A stretch of DNA of 12,957 bases, taken from Actinomycetota bacterium. Its GTDB lineage: Bacteria; Actinomycetota; Acidimicrobiia; Spongiisociales; UBA5794. The translations under genes were made by a program, and so were the position numbers. Shown here in pieces: positions 5,456 to 12,128 of this stretch; position 1 is the stretch's first letter; the number at the start of each line of letters is the position of its first letter. The stretch spans positions 1 through 12,957 of the forward strand of contig QMQC01000019.1 in assembly GCA_003648875.1 (NCBI GenBank), in the 5' to 3' direction. Under the pieces are notes generated by a model. That model saw nothing but the letters and a program-made list of their open reading frames with translations. It searched no databases and was not told the DNA's origin.

Positions 5456-6790
5456 TCACTCTCCGAGGATGCGGAGTGCTACGGCCTGGGCTACGGATGC
5501 TGAGGCAATGTCAGCAAGGTCGACGCTCTCGTTCGGACCGTGATAGCGGCTCATCGGATCCGCAACGCCGATGAGGAGTACTGCGGCATCCGGGTACATG
5601 TCGCCGAAGGCGGATACGAATGGAATGGAACCGCCCATGCCCGTTTCGATCGGCTCGGCGTTGTATCCGACGCGCATTCCCTCGCGGTATGCGTCGTACG
5701 TTGCTCCCGTGGTCTCGAGATCGACAGCGGAGCCGAGCGCGCCGGGCTCGACTGTGATCTCTGCGCCCCACGGTGCTGCAGATTCGAGATGGGAGACGAG
5801 TGCGTCAAGTGCCTCTTCCGGGTTCTGACCGGGGGGAATCCGCATCGATACCTTCGCACTTGCCTCGGGAACGATCTGATTTATCGCCTCGCGGATGGGC
5901 ACCGAATCGATCGCGAGCACTGAAATCGACGGCTGCGTCCACAGCCGTGAAGTGAGCGTGCCGCTCCCGATGAGCTCGAGCCCATCCACGGGAAGGGTCT
6001 GCTCTGCGAGTTCCTCAACGGTGAGGTCAAGCGGCTCGGCGTCACGCTGGACGAGGTCCTTCACTGCGACGGAGCCATCGTCTTCATGCAGTGAACTGAG
6101 GACGCGCGCGAGGACGATGTTGGCATCGGGATACGTTCCACCGAACGAACCGGAGTGAACAGCGAATCGGAGAGTGCGGACCGTCACCTTGCAATCGACG
6201 AGGCCACGCAGCGATGTTGTGAGGGTCGGCGTTCCGACGCGCCAGTTGCCGGCATCGCCGATGATGATCGCGTCTGAAGAAAGTAACTCGGCGTACTCGT
6301 CCAGGAAGTCCATCAAGTGTGCCGAACCGATCTCCTCTTCGCCCTCTATGAACACTTTTACGTTCACAGGGAGGTCGTTCCCCAGTGCTCTGATGGACGC
6401 AAGATGGAGCGCGATGCCGGCCTTGTCATCTGCTGCGCCACGTCCGAAGAGGCGACCGTCCCTCTCAAGTGGTTCGAAGGGTGCCGCGTCCCACTGATCC
6501 CTTGGGCCGGGCGGCTGCACATCGTGATGGGCGTAGAGAAGCACCGTTGGAGCGCCCTCGGGTCCGCTCCTCTGTCCGTAGACGGCAGGGTGAGCACCCT
6601 CGATCTCGAGCAGCCTGACATCCTCAAGACCGGAGGCCTCCAGAAGCGATTCGACGAGGTCGGCAGATCGGCGCACCTCATCCGCCGGATAACCTGGTGC
6701 GCTGACCGACGGTATCCGCACCATGGATGCGAGCTCGTCCCTGATGCGCGGGAAGTCTGCGTCTACTGCTTGTTTGAGATCATCATGCAT
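5456..6790 (-). CDS. M20-family metallodipeptidase
   Basis: A 444-residue cytosolic zinc peptidase of the M20 (ArgE/DapE/carnosinase) family, the dipeptidase branch often named M20/M25/M40. Metal and catalytic residues can be placed: YAHHDVQP (His88 ligand, Asp90), GRGAADDKAG (bridging Asp121), IEGEEEIGS (Glu152 catalytic base, Glu153 ligand), DAGNW (Asp179), and the C-terminal YHGPNESVD (His ligand). The dimerisation-domain sequence FAVHSGSFGGTYPDA is also typical. It therefore looks active; the substrate is not readable from the sequence, though small peptides are usual. No ribosome site precedes the ATG, but TACGAT lies six bases upstream, suggesting a leaderless transcript. The stop of the degenerate kinase gene is 36 bases upstream on the same strand, and the beta-propeller gene starts 27 bases downstream, so the three may also be read together. 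Confidence 0.93.
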   Translation of the reverse strand: MHDDLKQAVDADFPRIRDELASMVRIPSVSAPGYPADEVRRSADLVESLLEASGLEDVRLLEIEGAHPAVYGQRSGPEGAPTVLLYAHHDVQPPGPRDQWDAAPFEPLERDGRLFGRGAADDKAGIALHLASIRALGNDLPVNVKVFIEGEEEIGSAHLMDFLDEYAELLSSDAIIIGDAGNWRVGTPTLTTSLRGLVDCKVTVRTLRFAVHSGSFGGTYPDANIVLARVLSSLHEDDGSVAVKDLVQRDAEPLDLTVEELAEQTLPVDGLELIGSGTLTSRLWTQPSISVLAIDSVPIREAINQIVPEASAKVSMRIPPGQNPEEALDALVSHLESAAPWGAEITVEPGALGSAVDLETTGATYDAYREGMRVGYNAEPIETGMGGSIPFVSAFGDMYPDAAVLLIGVADPMSRYHGPNESVDLADIASASVAQAVALRILGE

Positions 6791-6796
6791 GGACCC

Positions 6797-6802
6797 ATCG
6801 TA
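6797..6802 (-). promoter_or_regulatory. Leaderless -10 box for M20 peptidase
   Basis: TACGAT on the minus strand, six bases (GGGTCC) before ATG 6790. Same geometry as the box before the beta-propeller gene. No clear -35. Confidence 0.45.
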
Positions 6803-6826
6803 TCGACGGCTGGATGCGTCCCGCTG

Positions 6827-7810
6827 TTACGAGAATCTGATTGAACTCGTTGGGCGCTCCGGCCTGAGATCGACCGCTGATGCGAACGAGGGCTCGAATG
6901 GCTGGGTCGGCTTGAGGCGGGGCATCTTGATTTCCAGGCTCGAGGGTGCTCCGGGTAGGTCGAGGACGATGTGGGATACGCCGAACGCTTGCGCGTAACC
7001 TATCGATCCGCGCATCGAGGCTGCGATCTCATGGGCAGAGCGAAGGGTTCGATAGGCGTCGCTCTCGAGATCCTCAGAGATCGTGTTACCCGTGAGCGCC
7101 GCAATCGCCTCGGCTGTAAGGAGGTCATCTCTGCCTGAGATAGAGACAGTCGCGCGTCCGGGCCTCTCTGCGGTTTGCATTGTGATGTACGCACATCCCG
7201 AATCGGTTGCCGCGTTGAGGATGGCTCGAAGTACCTGGCGCACCTTCGCGCTGTCTCCCCATGCACGGCTGGGAGCAAGGTCGGACTCGAAGATCGCGTT
7301 GGTTGTGATCGTCGACGCGACGGACGCGACCTCCTGATCCAGCAGAACGACACCTTCGAACGAGGGGTCACCGCTGCCGGTTCGCTCGATTGCTGCAAGG
7401 TCAGCGAGTGCCATTTCCACTTCGCGAGCGTCGGTGCGAATGGCGAGCAGCATCCCGCGCTGTTCGTCGAAGGCGAGGTCGGGCGAATCTGCCATGTGAT
7501 CGGCGAACCCGACGATCGAAGTGAGAGGGTCCCTCAATGTATATGCCATGCGTGTGCGCAGGGACAGGTCAGCGGTATGCATCTGCTCGATCTCGTAGAC
7601 CATTCGTTCCTGCTCCTCGGCGAGCGCATCGTTGCGTCGAACCACGGAGGCGGTGTAGATCCCAAGGGCAACGAAGGCCACCGCTCCTCCGATCATCACC
7701 AGGCGCGGCGTGGTCGACATCGTTGTGGCGACGGCGCCGAGAAGAAAGAGGACGCCACCGGTCACTGCTGTCACGATCCAAGCTGTTGGTGCTGTTCGGT
7801 CCATGTGCAT
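6827..7810 (-). CDS. Two-TM protein with degenerate histidine-kinase core
   Basis: A 327-residue protein with two membrane helices (about 10-30 and 37-57), a short coiled segment (about 58-80), and a region that aligns with the HisKA and ATPase domains of sensor kinases. The phosphoacceptor block reads AYTLRDPLTSIVGFADHM where active kinases have SHELRTPLTSI; the phosphorylated His is replaced by Tyr90. The N-box keeps Asn199 (RQVLRAILNAATDSG), but the DxGxG and GLGL glycine motifs of the ATP lid are gone (ISGRDDLL, YRTLRSAHE), although the closing strand HIVLDLP survives. It is therefore predicted to lack autokinase activity. The start at 7810 is chosen because of TTGAGG with GAGG six bases upstream; a longer frame to 7978 would run over the divergent gene. 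No response regulator is adjacent. It lies upstream of the M20 gene, 111 bases from the divergent unknown gene. Confidence 0.82.
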   Translation of the reverse strand: MHMDRTAPTAWIVTAVTGGVLFLLGAVATTMSTTPRLVMIGGAVAFVALGIYTASVVRRNDALAEEQERMVYEIEQMHTADLSLRTRMAYTLRDPLTSIVGFADHMADSPDLAFDEQRGMLLAIRTDAREVEMALADLAAIERTGSGDPSFEGVVLLDQEVASVASTITTNAIFESDLAPSRAWGDSAKVRQVLRAILNAATDSGCAYITMQTAERPGRATVSISGRDDLLTAEAIAALTGNTISEDLESDAYRTLRSAHEIAASMRGSIGYAQAFGVSHIVLDLPGAPSSLEIKMPRLKPTQPFEPSFASAVDLRPERPTSSIRFS

Positions 7811-7816
7811 GTGCAA

Positions 7817-7820
7817 CCTC
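7817..7820 (-). promoter_or_regulatory. Shine-Dalgarno site that fixes the pseudo-kinase start
   Basis: GAGG on the minus strand (in TTGAGG), six bases before the ATG at 7808-7810. It favours this start over one 56 codons upstream. Confidence 0.6.
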
Positions 7821-7874
7821 AACTTGAATATCGACCACTGCGTGACACCGGAAGAGGATGCTTGTGAGTCCCTC

Positions 7875-7888
7875 GGACTGACTAGTCC
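7875..7888. promoter_or_regulatory. Inverted repeat in divergent promoter region, possible operator
   Basis: GGACT-N4-AGTCC, perfect five-base arms, between the pseudo-kinase gene and the divergent unknown gene. It overlaps the place where a -35 for TATTCT (7909-7914) would lie. Short enough to occur by chance. Confidence 0.3.
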
Positions 7889-7908
7889 CTCCAGAACATT
7901 GCGATCTG

Positions 7909-7914
7909 TATTCT
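7909..7914 (+). promoter_or_regulatory. Leaderless-type -10 box for unknown gene at 7922
   Basis: TATTCT, seven bases before ATG 7922, with no ribosome site between. The transcript would start on or one base before the start codon. Confidence 0.45.
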
Positions 7915-7921
7915 GTGTCCC

Positions 7922-8353
7922 ATGGAAGTCCCGATTCTCGTACCGATAGATGTGCCGCTCGTGGGTGACGAGCGACACAAGAATTGGGCGAAGGTCGTTA
8001 CGAACGTCGACGAGTCTCTCGCTTCTGGATGGGCCTTCGAGGGGGACTTCATCGCCACCGGAGGCATTCAGGACGTTCCCGTCGGATCAGTGGTACTTGT
8101 GTACGGCGAACGCGGCTCTCGCAACAACCCTCAGATCGAAGCCAGATTGCTCAAGGTGAATGCCGACGGGACGATGAGCCACGTTTCGAATGCGAAAGGT
8201 CGGGCCTGGGCTCGAACACTCCGTGATGACGTGGTGCGGTTGCTCGAGGAGAAGGGTGAGGTTCCGGTCACGGAGAGGCCGTGGGGACCTGAGTTACTCC
8301 AGTTCTCGAGTGAGGCGCTACAAGAAGAGCTACGCCGAAGAGGCCGAAGATAG
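7922..8353 (+). CDS. Unknown small protein, 143 residues
   Basis: I do not recognise this protein. It is soluble, with no signal peptide, membrane helix or cysteine. Visible blocks are ILVPIDVPLVGDERHKNWAK at the N-terminus, a strand-rich centre (GWAFEGDFIATGG, VPVGSVVLVYGERGS), a helical stretch RAWARTLRDDVVRLLEEKGE, and a basic C-terminal tail EELRRRGRR that could touch nucleic acid or acidic partners. It is real rather than a shadow: it starts at a well-placed TATTCT box, fills the space between its neighbours, and has protein-like composition. It is divergent from the pseudo-kinase gene across 111 bases. Its last 24 bases overlap the end of egtD on the other strand, so both C-termini are encoded on the same DNA. 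Confidence 0.75.
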   Translation: MEVPILVPIDVPLVGDERHKNWAKVVTNVDESLASGWAFEGDFIATGGIQDVPVGSVVLVYGERGSRNNPQIEARLLKVNADGTMSHVSNAKGRAWARTLRDDVVRLLEEKGEVPVTERPWGPELLQFSSEALQEELRRRGRR

Positions 8354-9328
8354 TTTGGCAAGCACCAGTCCGAAGCGATTCTCGCTGTCTGTCCACCAGC
8401 TTGTTGTCCTGAGCCCGACTGCGCCGAGTTCCGTTTCGATCTGTTCGCGAGTGAACTTGCATGACCACTCCGTGTGAATCGATTCGCCTGCGTCGAGATG
8501 CACATCCAGGTCGATCGCAGCCAACCTGGCGTGGATCTCACGGTTCGCTCTCAGACGTTGTTCCATACAGCCGCTCTCGGGATTGAGCCGCGTTTCGTGA
8601 TCGAATGCGTGGATATCGATGGTGCCGTCAAGCTCGCGATTGATGACGGTGAGGATGTTCTTGTTGAATGCGGCGGACACGCCTGCCGAATCATCGTATG
8701 CCGCCCGGAGGACCGCTTCCTCCTTGATGAGATCTACACCGAGCAGGAATCCGTCCTCCTCATCGAGCATCGATGCGATGGCTCTGAAGAAGCCGGGGCG
8801 CTGACGCGGGGTGAGGTTCCCGATCGTCGATCCCAGGAACGCGACGAGCCTTCGACCACGTCGCGGCACTGCGTCAAGGTCCGAACCGAAATCGCCCAGA
8901 TAGCCGCGGACATGGAGCCATGGATAGGTTCTTGTCAGGTTGGCCCCGGCATGTTGGAGAGCTGCCTCGGACACATCGATCGCGACATACACGTTGCCTG
9001 CCTCCCGCTCATGAATCGCCGTCAGGAGCAGACACGTCTTGCGCGCGTATCCGGCGCCGATCTCCACGAGTTCATCCGGGTGGACCGCAGCGATGATCTC
9101 GTCTGCGTACGTGTCGAGGATTTCGGTCTCGGCCCGAGTCAGGTAGTACTCGGGCAGTTGGGTGATCTCCTCGAACAACGCAGAGCCGTGGTCGTCATAG
9201 AAGTACATCGATGGCAAGCTCTTGGCCTCAGCGGTCAGTCCTGAGCGCACATCCTTGATCATCTGATCCCGTAGGTCGTGAGGGTGGCCGATCCTGGTCA
9301 GTGTGAATCGCTCGGTTTCTTTCGTCAT
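8330..9328 (-). CDS. egtD: L-histidine N-alpha-methyltransferase EgtD
   Basis: Makes hercynine by adding three methyl groups from S-adenosylmethionine to the alpha-amine of histidine, the first step of ergothioneine synthesis, in the cytosol. The protein has 332 residues (mycobacterial EgtD about 321). Landmarks: YFYDDHGSALFEEITQLPEYYLTRAE (43-67), the cofactor loop EIGAGYARKT (89-98), IDVSEAAL, FLGSTIGNLTP with Asn171, AAYDD with Tyr211, and HTEWSCKFT with Glu287 and Ser289. The last four match the histidine-binding Asn166, Tyr206, Glu282 and Ser284 I recall for the M. smegmatis enzyme, all with the same offset of five, so the site looks intact. The start at 9328 forms an ATGA overlap with the stop of egtB, so translation is coupled; a longer frame to 9541 lies over egtB and is not used. 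Confidence 0.96.
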   Translation of the reverse strand: MTKETERFTLTRIGHPHDLRDQMIKDVRSGLTAEAKSLPSMYFYDDHGSALFEEITQLPEYYLTRAETEILDTYADEIIAAVHPDELVEIGAGYARKTCLLLTAIHEREAGNVYVAIDVSEAALQHAGANLTRTYPWLHVRGYLGDFGSDLDAVPRRGRRLVAFLGSTIGNLTPRQRPGFFRAIASMLDEEDGFLLGVDLIKEEAVLRAAYDDSAGVSAAFNKNILTVINRELDGTIDIHAFDHETRLNPESGCMEQRLRANREIHARLAAIDLDVHLDAGESIHTEWSCKFTREQIETELGAVGLRTTSWWTDSENRFGLVLAKLSSASSA

Positions 9329-10650
9329 GAGACATCCCACGCGAGGCGAACGCCGGCAAGGATCTGTCGACGCTGCCGATAGTCCCAGTTGCGAAAACTG
9401 TTTCTGGCCACCGAGGGCGCTGTAGCCCATGAGGCACCGCGGAGGACGCGAAAGTTCGAATCTTCGAAGAACACCTCTGAGTACTCGGGGTACGGAAAGG
9501 TCGTGTATCCCGGATAGGGAAGGAAGCGTGACGCTGTCCATTCATAGACATCACCGAGGAGTTGCTCAACGCCGTAGACCGAGGCACCCAACGCATACGA
9601 TCCGACGGGCGCAGGACCCCAGCCGTGTTGGCCGAGGTTGGCGTGCCGGTTCGTCGGTGGCGTGTCTCCCCACGGATAGATGCTCACCGAGGCGGAGTCC
9701 GGGTCTGCACTGGCAGCCTTCTCCCACTCCTCCTCGGTCGGCAGTCTGCCGCCTTCGTATGCAGCGAAAGCCTCGGCCTCCCAGAAGCTGATGTGTATGA
9801 CCGGCTCGGAAGGATCAAGGCTGCGGATCAATCCGAACATGAGCTGGGTCCAACCGCCCTGTCCGTCGCGAATCCAACCCTGGGGTGCTTGATGGTCGAC
9901 GCCCGTCCTCCAGGCCCACCCTTCTGCACTCCAGAGCTCGGGCAGCTCGTATCCGGCGTCGTCGACGAACGCGGCGAACCTGCGGTTCGTGACAGGGAAT
10001 CGGTCGATATCGAACGCATCCACGTGCACGGCATGGCTCGGTCGCTCGTTGTCATATGCAGAAATCCGGTCATCGGTTCCCATCATGAACGGTCCGGCGC
10101 TGATGCGAATTCGTTCGGTGTCCTCGACACTTCTCCGTGAAGGGAGACGACGTGTGGTGGCGAGATCGTACGGCGCGAGGTCAGGTCGCACGTTGAGCGC
10201 CTGGAGCATCGTCTCCTGATGCTGGGCCTCGTGTTGCATCGTCATCTCGAAAACATATCCGCCTCTTGCGATCTCCGGACCGTCCCTCAGATCGGTTCTC
10301 AACAGCTCAGTATCGACATCATGGCGAACCTCGGTGAGATACTCCTTCGCCTCGTGGCGGTCCAGCAGTGGGAGATCACCACGAATCCATCTCGGGTTGT
10401 CAAATGGGTTGTACATCTCGTCTCGTTCGGGATCGTGAGCTTTGCGGCCGCCGAGCTCGCGCAGGAGCCAGTACTCCTCGAAGTTGGCGATGTGGCCCAT
10501 GTCCCAAACGAGTGGACTCATGAGAGGGTCGAACTGTCCGTGGATGTCGTCGTCCGTGAGTGCTTGTGTCATTGAGAATGTTCGGTCTCGCAGGGCAAGA
10601 AGTCCATGGGAGAGTCGTTCCCTGATCTGATGCTGGGATTCGGATTTCAT
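9325..10650 (-). CDS. egtB: Ergothioneine synthase EgtB (iron-dependent C-S bond forming enzyme)
   Basis: Non-haem iron enzyme that joins hercynine to a thiol substrate with O2 to give a sulfoxide, the central step of ergothioneine synthesis. The protein has 441 residues: an N-terminal DinB-like four-helix domain (about 10-165) and a C-terminal FGE-sulfatase domain (about 180-440; GPFMMGTD, FPVTNRRFAAFV, GGRLPTEEEWEKAA, GNVYEW-like GDVYEWT, RVLRGASW). Iron ligands are His53, His140 and His144 (MGH and HEAQH). Arg87 and Arg90 in NPRWIRGDLPLL and Asp423 in RNWDY match residues that bind gamma-glutamylcysteine in the mycobacterial enzyme, so that thiol is the likely substrate. The start has only a weak AGG seven bases upstream. 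egtD follows with an ATGA overlap. EgtA, EgtC and EgtE are not in the window. Confidence 0.95.
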   Translation of the reverse strand: MKSESQHQIRERLSHGLLALRDRTFSMTQALTDDDIHGQFDPLMSPLVWDMGHIANFEEYWLLRELGGRKAHDPERDEMYNPFDNPRWIRGDLPLLDRHEAKEYLTEVRHDVDTELLRTDLRDGPEIARGGYVFEMTMQHEAQHQETMLQALNVRPDLAPYDLATTRRLPSRRSVEDTERIRISAGPFMMGTDDRISAYDNERPSHAVHVDAFDIDRFPVTNRRFAAFVDDAGYELPELWSAEGWAWRTGVDHQAPQGWIRDGQGGWTQLMFGLIRSLDPSEPVIHISFWEAEAFAAYEGGRLPTEEEWEKAASADPDSASVSIYPWGDTPPTNRHANLGQHGWGPAPVGSYALGASVYGVEQLLGDVYEWTASRFLPYPGYTTFPYPEYSEVFFEDSNFRVLRGASWATAPSVARNSFRNWDYRQRRQILAGVRLAWDVS

Positions 10651-10793
10651 AAAGGTGCCTGGCTGAAGCTTCCGCTGTCAACGACGAATGTGCTTGATGA
10701 ATTCCCTCCCGTTCGCCGCCGAGACGGTTGGAACCTCTCAGGCTACCGTCAGCGCGGTGGTTGCCCATCAACCTTCGGGATCATCGTGTATCT

Positions 10794-10817
10794 ACAACGT
10801 CATACGTACTACGTTGT
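10794..10817. promoter_or_regulatory. 24-bp dyad-symmetric element, candidate operator
   Basis: Outer arms ACAACGT (10794-10800) and ACGTTGT (10811-10817) share the same centre as the inner palindrome TACGTA (10803-10808); ten of twelve base pairs are symmetric. It lies 10 bases before the ATG of the L,D-transpeptidase-like gene and covers TACGTT (10810-10815), the best -10 candidate for that gene, as expected for a dimeric repressor site. It is 144 bases from the egtB start on the other strand. Confidence 0.5.
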
Positions 10818-10827
10818 CTCCGTGCGC

Positions 10828-11955
10828 ATGATGTCCCGACTGTACGTTCTCATTGCCGCCGTGTCGATGGCGGTTTCGATACTCGCGGTTCCCGCTGCGG
10901 GTTCCTCCGACTCGAATCCCCCCGTTGCCGGCCAACCGTCATGTGTTTCGAACGAGACGTCGACCACCGGCGCTCGTGCATTCCTCACACCCGGTGCGCC
11001 CCTTCGGGAGGATCCGGCGTTCAATGTCGATGATCCCGATGCCGAGGACAACCCCCTTGAGCTGATTCGATTCCCTGATGAGGCGGGCTTGTGGGATGCG
11101 GTGGGTGTCGTATCCCCAGAATCCTTGACGACCGTCGCGTATCTCTCCGTACCTGCCGTGAGGGCGCTTGCGTTCACCGGACCGCAACGATGGGACACGG
11201 AGATCTCAGACTCGATCGTTCGGCTCTACTGCGGTCTGTTCGACCGCCACCCAGATGCGTTCGAACTCGAGTACTGGGTGGGTCGGTACCGCAACGGGCT
11301 TCCGCTGGTGACAATCGCGGAGGCCTTCACCCATGCCCAGGAGTACGTTGCTCGATACGGCGTGACATCTGACTCAGGGCTCGTATATCTCCTCTTCCGC
11401 GACGTTCTGGGAAGAGAACCGAATGCCGCAACCACCTCGATGCTCACGTCATCTCTTCTCAGCGGAGAGGAGCACCGCGGACAGATTGTGGTCAGGTTTA
11501 CGGAATCTGCTGAGTACGTTCGGCGCACAGGGACCGCTTCACCCATCAAGCCGATCCTTCCCTATCCCGATGTCGGCTCGGGGCGACGGATCATCTACAC
11601 GAATGGTGGTCAGCGCGTCTGGCTCATCAATGGCACAGGTGAGCTGTACAAGACCCATCAGGTCACAGGGCGCAGAGGCATTCCGTCTGTCGGCCGTTAT
11701 CGCATCTACAGCATGTCGCGTTATGCCTGGGCTCCGTACGATGGCATCACGATGGAGTTCATGGTGCGATTCGCAAGGGGCGAGTGGCCATACGGGTTCC
11801 ATTCGATCCCGGTTTGGCCGGACAAGAGGCCTCTCCAGGTGCCCGCAAAGCTGGGAACCCATGGGTCCGGTGGCTGTGTGCGTCAGCTATGGGACGATGC
11901 CGAGACCGTCTTCGGGTGGTCCACACTCGGTACGAGGGTGATAGTCACGTCGTAG
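10828..11955 (+). CDS. Exported DUF4214-YkuD (L,D-transpeptidase-like) protein
   Basis: A 375-residue exported protein. It begins with a signal peptide (residues 1 to about 26, hydrophobic core YVLIAAVSMAVSILAV, then PAAGSS). Two DUF4214-like repeats follow at about 130-175 (IVRLYCGLFDRHPDAFELEYW) and 185-232 (VYLLFRDVLGREPNAAT). The last 120 residues are a YkuD domain: GGQRVWLINGTGELYKTHQVTG, VGRYRIYSM, GFHSIP with the conserved His325, and GSGGCVRQ with the nucleophile Cys350. L,D-transpeptidases make 3-3 cross-links in peptidoglycan or attach proteins to it. The usual SHGC is SGGC here; another His (345) lies five residues before the Cys. Starts further upstream would overlap egtB and lack a signal peptide, so ATG 10828 (or 10831) is chosen; there is no ribosome site. 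It stands alone, 9 bases from the end of the convergent small gene. Confidence 0.88.
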   Translation: MMSRLYVLIAAVSMAVSILAVPAAGSSDSNPPVAGQPSCVSNETSTTGARAFLTPGAPLREDPAFNVDDPDAEDNPLELIRFPDEAGLWDAVGVVSPESLTTVAYLSVPAVRALAFTGPQRWDTEISDSIVRLYCGLFDRHPDAFELEYWVGRYRNGLPLVTIAEAFTHAQEYVARYGVTSDSGLVYLLFRDVLGREPNAATTSMLTSSLLSGEEHRGQIVVRFTESAEYVRRTGTASPIKPILPYPDVGSGRRIIYTNGGQRVWLINGTGELYKTHQVTGRRGIPSVGRYRIYSMSRYAWAPYDGITMEFMVRFARGEWPYGFHSIPVWPDKRPLQVPAKLGTHGSGGCVRQLWDDAETVFGWSTLGTRVIVTS

Positions 11956-11964
11956 GAGAGTGCG

Positions 11965-12123
11965 TCAGTCGTGTTGGCCCCTGGGCGTGACAACCCAGGT
12001 TGCGATCGCGGCGATGAGCATTGTGGCACCGAGCATGACATACGCCACGGTCGCGAGATCGTCGCCTGCGGGTGTCGTGGATGCGAGGTCTGCAGCCTCA
12101 GAAGCGAGAATGATTGGGTTCAT
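11965..12123 (-). CDS. Small single-pass membrane protein, 52 residues
   Basis: A short ORF not recognised as a known family. The first 22 residues are polar to weakly hydrophobic (MNPIILASEAADL, then TTPAGDD), residues about 23-45 form one membrane helix (LATVAYVMLGATMLIAAIAT plus WVV), and the tail TPRGQHD is short and hydrophilic with an Arg, so the C-terminus probably faces the cytoplasm. Third codon positions are mostly G or C, as in the neighbouring genes, and the frame fills the space between the L,D-transpeptidase-like gene and the ABC permease. A TAGACT box six bases before the ATG suggests a leaderless mRNA. It might be a small subunit or regulator of the ABC transporter upstream on the same strand, but nothing proves this. 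Confidence 0.7.
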   Translation of the reverse strand: MNPIILASEAADLASTTPAGDDLATVAYVMLGATMLIAAIATWVVTPRGQHD

Positions 12124-12128
12124 GATCT

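Noticed and set aside
7175..7867. 230-codon frame on the plus strand antisense to the pseudo-kinase
   Set aside because: Cys/His/Arg-rich shadow; the minus-strand frame has membrane helices, kinase-like segments and a ribosome site.
7811..7978. 56-codon N-terminal extension of the pseudo-kinase
   Set aside because: Would run antisense over the start of the 7922 gene; a ribosome site supports 7810.
8474..9244. Long open frame (256 codons) on the plus strand antisense to egtD
   Set aside because: Lies fully inside egtD, whose catalytic residues are all readable; no start signal or protein-like domain order.
9329..9541. 71-codon N-terminal extension of egtD
   Set aside because: Homology to EgtD begins at MTKETERF; the ATGA overlap with egtB gives a natural start at 9328.
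10676..10681. Perfect TTGACA on the minus strand upstream of egtB, considered as a -35 box
   Set aside because: No acceptable -10 at 16-18 bases (GCACCT or CACCTT only), and the start would fall at or inside the gene.
10759..10773. GGTTG-N5-CAACC inverted repeat in the egtB upstream region
   Set aside because: Short arms, not placed on a promoter box; the nearby 24-bp dyad is far stronger.
11980..11999. CCTGGG-N8-CCCAGG hairpin after the YkuD-protein gene, considered as a terminator
   Set aside because: No T-run follows, the loop is large, and it lies inside the coding region of the 52-residue membrane protein.
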